This document shows, in pieces, positions 1 through 5,107 of a stretch of DNA of 5,547 nucleotides. The position numbers and the translations under genes were made by a program. Origin of the DNA: an uncultured Collinsella sp. (GTDB lineage: Bacteria; Actinomycetota; Coriobacteriia; Coriobacteriales; Coriobacteriaceae); assembly GCA_902470265.1 (NCBI GenBank), contig CABRFW010000116.1:1-5547 (forward strand), written 5' to 3'. The notes beneath the pieces are model-generated. The model was given only the letters and a program-made list of their open reading frames with translations, was not told the DNA's origin and did not search any database. Position 1 is the first letter of the stretch. Each line of letters opens with the position of its first letter.

Positions 1-314
1 AGCGCGTCGCCCATGATAAAGCGGAAGTTGGCGTAGTCGGCGGCGTGAGCATCGAGCACCGGCTCGAGCTCGGGATCGGCCTCGATCGACGTGACGCACG
101 CCGCCTCCTGCAACAGCGCAAGCGTGAGCGTACCAACGCCCGGACCAACCTCGAGCACGCGCTCATCACCTGCAAGCTCGGCAAGCTCGCAAATGCGCTC
201 AATTACATGGTTGTCGATCAGGAAGTTCTGGCCCAGGCGATGCTTGGTCGCAAGGCCAAACTCCTCCAGCAGCTCCCTGGTGGCCGTGGGGTTTGCCAAA
301 GGCGAAGTTGTCAT
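1..314 (-). CDS. rsmA: 16S rRNA (adenine-1518/1519-N6)-dimethyltransferase, 5' part only
   Basis: RsmA (KsgA) dimethylates two adjacent adenines in the 3' terminal hairpin of 16S rRNA using S-adenosylmethionine, late in 30S assembly in the cytoplasm. The ATG is at 314-312 and 104 codons are visible before the window ends; the family is usually about 260-300 residues, so roughly the first third is present. Visible signatures are KHRLGQNFL (residues 24-32), the N-terminal hallmark of the KsgA/Dim1 family; the SAM-binding motif I EVGPGVGTLT (55-64); and IEAD (77-80), the acidic end of strand beta 2. The start is supported by AAGGAGG at 326-320, five bases upstream. It lies 107 bases downstream of metG on the same strand, behind an intrinsic terminator. 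The tatD and rnmV genes that often sit between metG and ksgA in other bacteria are absent here. Identification is strong; only the 3' end is unseen. Confidence 0.95.
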   Translation of the reverse strand, partial: MTTSPLANPTATRELLEEFGLATKHRLGQNFLIDNHVIERICELAELAGDERVLEVGPGVGTLTLALLQEAACVTSIEADPELEPVLDAHAADYANFRFIMGDA

Positions 315-342
315 GGTTGCCTCCTTAGCATGATGGCGGCGT

Positions 343-382
343 CTTGAAACAAAAGGGCATGGACCGTGGCGGCCATGCCCTT
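343..382 (-). terminator. Intrinsic terminator after metG
   Basis: On the minus strand a perfect 10-bp stem, AAGGGCATGG (382-373) with CCATGCCCTT (362-353), closes a 10-base loop. It is followed at once by TTGTTT (352-347), giving TTTTGTTT with the stem end. This is a good rho-independent terminator for the rsmI-metG transcript, starting about 40 bases after the metG stop. The plus-strand side has no T-run, so it works in one direction. It lies only about 30 bases before rsmA, so it may act as a partial terminator or attenuator. Confidence 0.85.
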
Positions 383-421
383 ACAGCTAAACAGCAAATT
401 GCCGATATGGCGCGCGGCGTC

Positions 422-2023
422 TTAGCCCAGACGCGGGAACAGCGGCTCACCCTTCTCGACGGACTGACCACCGGCAAGCAGGCCCCAAGTGCAAATGCCC
501 TTGAGGTCGTCGCTCGCGGCCTCTTCCTCGCAGGACAGGCGACGCAGGGCCTCGGCAGAAGTCTGGGGCATGAGCGGCATCAGCAGGTGAGCGGCAATGC
601 GGATGGCCTCGAGCAGGTTGTAGATCACAAATGCCAGCTCGTCAGCCTTGGCCTCGTCCTTGGCAAGCGCCCAGGGCTCGGAGTCCTCGATGTAGTGGTT
701 GGCGGCATGGATGAGCTCCATGACCTCATCCTTGGCTCCGCCGTAATCGAGCACGTCCATCTTGGCCATGTAGCGCTCGACCAGGCCATCGGCGATCTTT
801 GCCAGCGGGTTGTCGAACGCATCGAACGACGCGGGCTTGGCGGGCGCACAACCGTCAAAGTACTTGCCGCTCATGTTGAGCGAACGCGAGATAAGGTTGC
901 CCCAGCTGTTGGCCAGGTCGGCGTTGTAGACCTGCTCCATGCGATCGAAGCTGATGGCACCGTCGGTGCCGGGGACGACGTCGGTCATGAAGTAGTAGCG
1001 ATAGCCCTCGACGCCCAGCATGTCGATAACGTCCTGCGGAGCGATGGCGTTGCCGCGGCTCTTGGACATCTTCTCGGCCTTGCCGGTCTCGGCATTGCGC
1101 ACGGTCAGGAAGCCGTGGGCAAAGACGTGCTCGGGCAGGGCCTCGCCGATGGCCATGAGCATGGCGGGCCAAATGACGCAGTGGAAGCGGATGATGTCCT
1201 TACCCACGATGTGGAACTGCGCGGGCCAGCGATAGGCCAGCTCGGCACGCGCCTCGTCGGTGTCGACACCGTAGCCGACAGCCGTCATATAGTTGAGCAG
1301 CGCGTCGAACCACACATAGGTCACGTGGCCCTCGTCAAACGGAACCTGAATGCCCCAGTCAAAGCTCGTACGGCTCACGGAAAGGTCGTTGAGGCCGCCC
1401 TCGACAAAGCTGCGCACCTCGTTCATACGGAACGCGGGCTCGACAAAGTCGGGGTGCTCGTCATAGAGCTTGAGCAGCTTGTCCTGGAAAGCGGAAAGCT
1501 TAAAGAAGTAGGACTCCTCCTGCACGCGCTCGAGCGGACGGTGGCAGTCGGGGCACAGGTGCTGGCCGACGCTGCCGTACTCCTCGTCACCCTTCTGGAC
1601 CTGCGTGTCGGTGAAGTAGGTCTCGTCAGGCACGCAATACCAACCGTCGTAGCTGCCCTTATACAGGTAGCCGGACTCCTTCATGCGCTCCCACAGGTAC
1701 TGCACGGCATGATGCTGGCGCGGCTCGGTGGTGCGGATGAAGTCGTCGTTGGAAATCTCGAGCTTGCTCCAAAGCTCCTTGAAGTGCGGGGCCTGGCTGT
1801 CGGTCCACTCCTGCGGCGTCATGTTGTGCTTGGCTGCGGCCTCGGCGACCTTCTCGCCGTGCTCGTCCATGCCGGTCAGGAACTTGACGTTATAGCCGGC
1901 GGAACGGCGATAGCGAGCCTGAACGTCGGCGATGATGGTGGAATAAGCCGTGCCCAGGTGCGGATCGGCGTTGACGTAGTAGATGGGCGTCGTGATAAAG
2001 AACGAAGGCTTGCTTTGATCCAT
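422..2023 (-). CDS. metG: Methionyl-tRNA synthetase, short form
   Basis: MetRS (class Ia) charges tRNA-Met with methionine in the cytoplasm, serving both initiation and elongation. The 533-residue product has the Rossmann-fold signature HLGTAY (22-27, the HIGH equivalent), the GMDEHG segment (51-56), a zinc-knuckle insertion (127-163), WFDALLNY (238-245), GKDIIRFH (274-281), KMSKS (318-322) and an alpha-helical anticodon-binding domain to the end. The zinc insertion reads C130-x2-D133 and C157-x2-C160, so one of the usual four ligand positions is Asp. There is no C-terminal EMAPII/Trbp111-like tRNA-binding domain, which E. coli and B. subtilis MetRS carry; 533 residues fits the short form. 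The start is supported by GGAGG at 2037-2033, nine bases upstream. It follows rsmI after 69 bases and is closed by a terminator. No T-box or other long leader precedes it. Identification is very secure. Confidence 0.98.
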   Translation of the reverse strand: MDQSKPSFFITTPIYYVNADPHLGTAYSTIIADVQARYRRSAGYNVKFLTGMDEHGEKVAEAAAKHNMTPQEWTDSQAPHFKELWSKLEISNDDFIRTTEPRQHHAVQYLWERMKESGYLYKGSYDGWYCVPDETYFTDTQVQKGDEEYGSVGQHLCPDCHRPLERVQEESYFFKLSAFQDKLLKLYDEHPDFVEPAFRMNEVRSFVEGGLNDLSVSRTSFDWGIQVPFDEGHVTYVWFDALLNYMTAVGYGVDTDEARAELAYRWPAQFHIVGKDIIRFHCVIWPAMLMAIGEALPEHVFAHGFLTVRNAETGKAEKMSKSRGNAIAPQDVIDMLGVEGYRYYFMTDVVPGTDGAISFDRMEQVYNADLANSWGNLISRSLNMSGKYFDGCAPAKPASFDAFDNPLAKIADGLVERYMAKMDVLDYGGAKDEVMELIHAANHYIEDSEPWALAKDEAKADELAFVIYNLLEAIRIAAHLLMPLMPQTSAEALRRLSCEEEAASDDLKGICTWGLLAGGQSVEKGEPLFPRLG

Positions 2024-2062
2024 GGGGTTTGTCCTCCAGAAAAACGTTGCATACAGAGGATG

Positions 2063-2090
2063 ATTCTAGCGCAAGGGTTGGATATCCTCC
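2063..2090 (-). promoter_or_regulatory. Possible internal promoter for metG
   Basis: In the 69-base gap between rsmI and metG the minus strand carries TAGAAT (2068-2063), five of six matches to the -10 consensus. About 17 bases upstream there is only a poor -35 (TGGAGG region, near 2090-2086). A transcript would start near 2056, leaving a leader of about 33 bases containing the metG ribosome site. The gap also holds the palindrome GGATATCC. The evidence is weak: one hexamer in a short gap. Confidence 0.3.
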
Positions 2091-2092
2091 AT

Positions 2093-2971
2093 CTATTGCA
2101 TATCGAGCACCATGGCATAGACATCGCGCTTGCGGCGCGAATACTTCTGAGACAGGCGCTTGGCCACCGCAGACGCGGGCTCTCCCTCCTCGAGCGCGGC
2201 GCGGATATCCTCGCGCAGAGCCTCGTCGGGATCCGCTGCCGCGGCGCCAACCGGCACGATACCGGCCTCCTCATCCTCGCTCGGCGGCGCGATGACCAGC
2301 GCAATCTCGCCCTTTACCTCGCCGCGAGCACGCAGCTCCTCGACAAGCTGGACAGCGGGCCCGCGCAAAACCTCCTCGTGCAGCTTGGTGAGTTCGCGGC
2401 AGACGGCAACCTCACGCTGGGGAAAGACCTCCGCCACGGCCTCGAGCGTCGCCACGATGCGATGTGGAGACTCGTAGAAGATGAGCGCGCCGGGCACCAC
2501 GGCAAGGCGCTGCAAACGGCGCACGCGGTCGCCGTTCTTTCGGCCCAAAAAGCCCTCGAAGAAAAAATGCTCGCAGGGAATGCCGGACGAAACGAGCGCC
2601 GTGACGCAAGCAGAGGGCCCGGGAATAACTTCGACGGGCACATCGGCCTCACGCGCCGCCTCGACCAGCGCCTGGCCGGGATCGGACACGCTCGGCATGC
2701 CGGCATCCGAGGCAAAGGCGAGGGTCTCCCCCGCCAGCAGACGGTCGACCAGGCCGGCGGCGCGGCTGGCGATCACATTCTCGTCGCAACGGACAAGCGG
2801 CTTGGAAATGCCCAGGTACATCAGCAGCTTTGACGTCACACGCGTGTCTTCGCAGCAAATGGCATCGGCAGCGGCAAAGGCCTCGCCAACGCGCGGGGAC
2901 AGGTCACCCAAGTTGCCGATGGGCGTGCCGACCACATAGAGTTTGCCCGTATGGGCGCTGTTTTGCGTCAT
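2093..2971 (-). CDS. rsmI: 16S rRNA (cytidine-1402-2'-O)-methyltransferase
   Basis: RsmI 2'-O-methylates C1402 in the decoding centre of 16S rRNA with SAM, together with RsmH acting at the same base. The 292-residue product has the tetrapyrrole-methylase (class III methyltransferase) fold signatures in order: GTPIGNLGD (15-23), CEDTR (40-44), SDAGMPSVSDPG (88-99), IPGPSA (116-121), FEGFLGRK (138-145), YESPHR (166-171), CRELTKLHEE (191-200) and GEIALVI (221-227). A C-terminal helical segment (about 250-292) ends in the usual basic stretch. Length is normal. It starts six bases after the stop of the GH5-like gene and has only a weak ribosome site (AGGTT), so translation is probably coupled to that gene. 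Identification is very secure. Confidence 0.97.
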   Translation of the reverse strand: MTQNSAHTGKLYVVGTPIGNLGDLSPRVGEAFAAADAICCEDTRVTSKLLMYLGISKPLVRCDENVIASRAAGLVDRLLAGETLAFASDAGMPSVSDPGQALVEAAREADVPVEVIPGPSACVTALVSSGIPCEHFFFEGFLGRKNGDRVRRLQRLAVVPGALIFYESPHRIVATLEAVAEVFPQREVAVCRELTKLHEEVLRGPAVQLVEELRARGEVKGEIALVIAPPSEDEEAGIVPVGAAAADPDEALREDIRAALEEGEPASAVAKRLSQKYSRRKRDVYAMVLDMQ

Positions 2972-2977
2972 ATCAAC

Positions 2978-4039
2978 CTATTCAATCATGCCGCGCTCGA
3001 GCGTACCGAGCGCCGCGCGGGCGTCCCATGCTGCAATGCGCTTCTCGGTCTTCCACGTTTGGAAGAACCAACCGGCAGCTGGCGCAAACGAAGCCAGCTG
3101 GTTGGCGATAAACACGCGCTCGTAGGCATTGCGGCCTTCGGGCGTAACCGACGAGTTGGCAAAAATCGCCGCGCCCGACCATTCGCCCACCAGCACGGGG
3201 AACCCAGTCGAAATCGCTTCTTTAAGCTCGCGCTTGTTACGGGAAATCGCCGTCGTCAGCCCGCGGGGGCTCGTGATATCGAGCGCATACTCGTCGCGGT
3301 AATGGTACAGGTGAAGGTCCATGTAGACGTTCTTGTACTTGGCGCCGCGCATAAAATGCTTCCACTCGCTGGGATGCCCCGAAGACGAAAAGACGACGAT
3401 CTTATCCTCGGGCATATACGAACGGACGAGCTCGTAGGCATCGCGATAGAAATTGCGCAGGTAGTGAGCCGGAATGCCACCCGTCATGGTGAAGAGGCTC
3501 TTGCGGACACTCATCTGCGGCGTATCCAGCAGCTCAATACCCAGCAGGCTCTCGGCCTCGCCGTAGCGATCGGCCAAGCGCTCGAGCACGTCGAGTGCGA
3601 CATGACGACCGTTGGTGGACGAATGCCACTCGGCGACAGCCTCCGGCGTGGTGGGCGAATCGTTGGAATCGCCCTGGCCACCGGGCACAGTTGCCAGATC
3701 AAGCAGCACGCGGATGTCGTACTTGGCAGCCCACTCAATTGCACGGTCGATGTAGTCGACAACCGAGATGTAGGACGCATCGGACTCCTGCGAGCCAAAG
3801 GCATACCAGGGTACCGGCAGACGCACGGCATTGAGGCCAATCTGCGCCATGCGGCGGAAATCATCCTCGCTCACAAACGTCTCGTAATGACGGCGCATGC
3901 GCTCGTTATAGGCGGCGGTGCCCATGGCCTCCTGCAGCTCGGCCGCATTGGATGCACCGGTCGCCGCGTATAGCGACGGGGTCACCCAAGGCTCGGGAAT
4001 AAACCAGCCAGAGAGATTAACGCCGAGTATCCTCTCCAT
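2978..4039 (-). CDS. GH5 exo-1,3-glucanase-like protein, probable pseudoenzyme
   Basis: The 353-residue protein resembles glycoside hydrolase family 5 exo-beta-1,3-glucanases (GH5_9, yeast EXG type): GVNLSGWFIPEPWVTPSLY (6-24), NAVRLPVPWYAF (70-81), VLLDLATVPGGQG (111-123), GIELLDTPQ (167-175), DLHLYHY (241-247), VLVGEWSGA (282-290) and GWFFQTWKTE (323-332). Invariant GH5 residues kept are Arg73, His243, Tyr245 or 247 and the nucleophile Glu286. Residues lost are the acid/base Glu (NEP becomes D172-T173-P174), the adjacent Asn (now Asp172) and the His of DLHG (now Ala116). Normal retaining hydrolysis is therefore unlikely; it may bind glucan or do something else. No signal peptide or membrane segment is seen, so it is probably cytoplasmic, unlike secreted family members. 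The ATG at 4039 is chosen because AAGGGGG (4051-4045) lies five bases upstream; the frame stays open 64 codons further but that part looks non-coding and covers the promoter. It heads a likely operon with rsmI and metG. Fold assignment is firm; function is unknown. Confidence 0.85.
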   Translation of the reverse strand: MERILGVNLSGWFIPEPWVTPSLYAATGASNAAELQEAMGTAAYNERMRRHYETFVSEDDFRRMAQIGLNAVRLPVPWYAFGSQESDASYISVVDYIDRAIEWAAKYDIRVLLDLATVPGGQGDSNDSPTTPEAVAEWHSSTNGRHVALDVLERLADRYGEAESLLGIELLDTPQMSVRKSLFTMTGGIPAHYLRNFYRDAYELVRSYMPEDKIVVFSSSGHPSEWKHFMRGAKYKNVYMDLHLYHYRDEYALDITSPRGLTTAISRNKRELKEAISTGFPVLVGEWSGAAIFANSSVTPEGRNAYERVFIANQLASFAPAAGWFFQTWKTEKRIAAWDARAALGTLERGMIE

Positions 4040-4058
4040 CACTGCCCCCTTCGGATCG

Positions 4059-4075
4059 TGCAGGCCGAGCCTGCA
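4059..4075 (-). other. Leader hairpin upstream of the GH5-like gene
   Basis: A perfect inverted repeat, TGCAGGC and GCCTGCA with a three-base loop (CGA on the plus strand, TCG on the minus), sits 19 bases before the start codon and 8 bases before the ribosome site. If transcription starts near 4098, this hairpin lies in the 5' leader. It could protect the mRNA end or tune translation. No T-run follows, so it is not a terminator. It could equally be a DNA binding site. Confidence 0.5.
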
Positions 4076-4104
4076 TCGTATTGCATAGGAAAAGTATCGT
4101 TTTG

Positions 4105-4144
4105 AGTATACCCGCGCGTGCGGACAGACGACCGAACGGTCTGT
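4105..4144 (-). promoter_or_regulatory. Promoter region with operator-like palindrome for the GH5-rsmI-metG operon
   Basis: The minus strand has TATACT (4110-4105), five of six matches to the -10 consensus. The -35 position, 17 bases upstream, is poor (GGTCGT, 4133-4128). That -35 region lies inside a palindrome: GACCG-2-CGGTC at 4130-4141, extended by ACAGAC (4124-4129) and GTCTGT (4139-4144). ACCG-nn-CGGT cores are common among TetR-family operators, so a repressor blocking the -35, or an activator compensating for it, is plausible. No regulator gene is in the window. The transcription start would be near 4098. The -10 call is moderate; the regulator family is inference. Confidence 0.5.
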
Positions 4145-4231
4145 AAAGTGGCGCAAAAGTGGGAGGAATGTCTGGGGCGGGCGGGCTCGGAATGGTGCGA
4201 CGAGGTGTGTACGCGCGCCGGAGGCAGGCAC

Positions 4232-4279
4232 CGGAAAGTGTGTCCCGTTCTGAGCCCTTATTCTGGGACGCAGTTTCCG
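4232..4279. repeat. Long imperfect hairpin or palindromic intergenic element
   Basis: Positions 4232-4246 pair with 4265-4279: 15 positions with 13 Watson-Crick pairs, one G-T wobble (4241:4270) and one G-G mismatch (4238:4273), around an 18-base loop. A second inverted repeat, GTTCTG (4247-4252) with CAGAAC (4280-4285), interleaves with it. There is no T-run on either strand, so it is not an intrinsic terminator. It lies just beyond the tRNA-Phe terminator and far upstream of the GH5-like gene. A REP-like or MITE-like repeated element is the likeliest explanation, but only one copy is visible. The rest of the gap from 4145 to 4231 shows nothing recognisable. Confidence 0.6.
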
Positions 4280-4292
4280 CAGAACCCTACAT

Positions 4293-4322
4293 AAAAGAAA
4301 AGGACCCCTTTGCAGAGGTCCT
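4293..4322 (-). terminator. Intrinsic terminator of the tRNA-Phe gene
   Basis: On the minus strand AGGACCTCT (4322-4314) pairs with AGGGGTCCT (4309-4301): nine pairs including one T-G wobble, closed by the stable tetraloop GCAA. TTTCTTTT (4300-4293) follows directly. It begins 13 bases after the 3' end of the tRNA. The position and form are those of a rho-independent terminator for a single-gene tRNA transcript. Confidence 0.93.
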
Positions 4323-4335
4323 AGTCAATTCAAGG

Positions 4336-4408
<73 letters not shown>

Positions 4409-4419
4409 ATTTGAGGTGT

Positions 4420-4434
4420 GCCTTGTTTCAAGGC
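4420..4434 (-). other. Short hairpin in the tRNA-Phe leader
   Basis: A perfect inverted repeat, GCCTTG-AAA-CAAGGC on the minus strand, lies between the -10 box and the tRNA, beginning almost exactly at the predicted transcription start (near 4434). It would form a hairpin at the 5' end of the precursor tRNA, 11 bases before the mature end cut by RNase P. It could also be a DNA site at the start point. Its function is unknown. Confidence 0.45.
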
Positions 4435-4440
4435 TTGATT

Positions 4441-4468
4441 AGTATAACCAAGGACGCGTTCCGGTCAA
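4441..4468 (-). promoter_or_regulatory. Sigma-70-type promoter of tRNA-Phe
   Basis: The minus strand has TTGACC (4468-4463) as -35 and TATACT (4446-4441) as -10, each five of six matches to consensus, 16 bases apart. Transcription would start near 4434, about 26 bases before the mature tRNA. Just upstream (4493-4475) is a run of A and T tracts in the position of an UP element, as is usual for stable-RNA promoters. Confidence 0.8.
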
Positions 4469-4507
4469 CCGAGAATTTCAAAAAAGTTTTTGAGCACAGT
4501 CTCGGTT
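4467..4507. repeat. Nested inverted repeat upstream of the tRNA-Phe promoter
   Basis: Outer arms AACCGAGA (4467-4474) and TCTCGGTT (4500-4507) are perfect eight-base complements. Inside them TCAAAAA (4478-4484) pairs with TTTTTGA (4487-4493) around two bases. The outer left arm overlaps the -35 box by two bases. The structure lies between the end of the antitoxin gene and the tRNA promoter. It may be a weak terminator for the toxin-antitoxin transcript with its T-run inside the stem, a UP element, or an element end. No ordinary terminator is otherwise visible after the antitoxin. Confidence 0.45.
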
Positions 4508-4531
4508 CTTTAAATCGGCACGTCAGAGGCA

Positions 4532-4819
4532 TCAGCCGGCAGCAAGAAGTTTTTCGCTCAGAGCCGCACGGGCAAACTCACTTGGCGTCATCCCCTCGGC
4601 AGCCGCCCGTCGACGAATGGCCTCCTTCATTCCCAGAGGAATCTTGACCGACAGCGTTGCCGTCCCCTCACCTGAGAGTGGGGGCCGTCCATGCACGATC
4701 CCACCAACGGTGTGTTCGCCATCCGGAAACTCTCCGCGCTCGTACGACTCGCACCACGCGTCAATCATTTCATCCGTTACAACCTGACCATTAGCGGCCG
4801 TATACGTCTTGCCCATCAT
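4532..4819 (-). CDS. Ribbon-helix-helix antitoxin-like protein
   Basis: A 95-residue protein whose C-terminal half looks like a ribbon-helix-helix DNA-binding domain: beta strand TATLSVKIP (53-61), helix about 62-75, the tight turn at GMT (77-79, approximately), then helix PSEFARAALSEKL (79-91). This pattern is typical of CopG-like antitoxins, which dimerise on operator DNA and neutralise a partner toxin. The N-terminal half (1-50), acidic with Trp, Tyr and Pro-rich segments, is the likely toxin-binding part. Its start overlaps the upstream gene's stop as ATGA (4819-4816), so the two are co-translated. A second ATG at 4816 is better spaced (six bases) from AAGGGG and may be the true start, costing one residue. 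The toxin-first order resembles brnTA and higBA. The DNA-binding fold is well supported; the antitoxin role comes from the pairing. Confidence 0.75.
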   Translation of the reverse strand: MMGKTYTAANGQVVTDEMIDAWCESYERGEFPDGEHTVGGIVHGRPPLSGEGTATLSVKIPLGMKEAIRRRAAAEGMTPSEFARAALSEKLLAAG

Positions 4820-5082
4820 CGACCCCTTTGCCGAGCCCGTTCAATCTCCTGCCAAAATTTCTTCTGGACTGGAGACAAGGCATGAATGATAAGCCACCCA
4901 CGGACAAGCTCGACCGCGACAAGCTCCACGCTTCGTCCGTCTGGGAGCCATCCAATCGCAAGCCATCTCGGCGGCTCGTCCTTCGACTCGCGACGAATGC
5001 ACTCAGTAACCGCAAGCCAAGCGCGAAGCACCTGCTTTTCCGTCAGGTGCTTTTTAGCGTTGGGATGGATCTCAACATCCGT
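4816..5082 (-). CDS. Putative BrnT-like small toxin with missing or unusual start codon
   Basis: The in-frame coding stretch gives about 88 residues beginning TDVEIHPNAKKHLTEKQ and containing PPRWLAIGWLPDGRSVE, then a beta-rich WLIIHALSP segment and a basic C-terminus. This layout (His-Lys helix, beta-sheet, HA(L/M)(S/T)P motif) recalls small BrnT-like or other RelE-sized toxins of actinobacteria encoded just before a ribbon-helix-helix antitoxin; that is family recall, not a search. The first conventional start in frame is GTG at 5031 (71 residues), which would remove the first strand and helix and has no good ribosome site. Upstream there is only ACG (5082-5080), nine bases after GGAGG. An ATG (5086-5084), five bases after GGAGG, is out of frame by one base. 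Removing one G at 5080/5079 would restore an ATG-started protein. It may be a frameshifted, inactive toxin, use ACG, or reflect a sequencing error. Sure of the frame, moderate on toxin identity. Confidence 0.55.
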   Translation of the reverse strand, partial: TDVEIHPNAKKHLTEKQVLRAWLAVTECIRRESKDEPPRWLAIGWLPDGRSVELVAVELVRGWLIIHALSPVQKKFWQEIERARQRGR

Positions 5083-5086
5083 GCAT

Positions 5087-5096
5087 CTTCTCCTCC
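5087..5096 (-). promoter_or_regulatory. Strong ribosome binding site of the putative toxin gene
   Basis: GGAGGAG (5096-5090) on the minus strand is the only good ribosome site before the toxin frame. It is spaced five bases from ATG 5086, which opens only a four-codon frame (Met-His-Gly-Cys-stop), and nine bases from ACG 5082, which is in the toxin frame. It shows that the original start lay here and not at GTG 5031. Confidence 0.6.
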
Positions 5097-5107
5097 ATCT
5101 TACCCAA

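Noticed and set aside
2024..2092. T-box or SAM riboswitch controlling metG
   Set aside because: The gap before metG is only 69 bases and lacks the conserved T-box or SAM-box motifs.
344..2833. An 829-codon open frame on the plus strand spanning metG, its terminator and most of rsmI
   Set aside because: It is antisense to two unmistakable genes and arises from their G/C wobble bias; the protein is a low-complexity Leu/Val/Gly/His mix with no domain.
2951..3973. A 340-codon open frame on the plus strand opposite the GH5-like gene
   Set aside because: Same antisense effect; no recognisable motifs and no ribosome site, while the minus-strand frame carries GH5 motifs throughout.
4040..4231. 64-residue N-terminal extension of the GH5-like protein
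   Set aside because: It is Arg-rich with no family similarity, covers the promoter and leader hairpin, and the ATG at 4039 has a good ribosome site directly before the conserved GVNLSGW motif.
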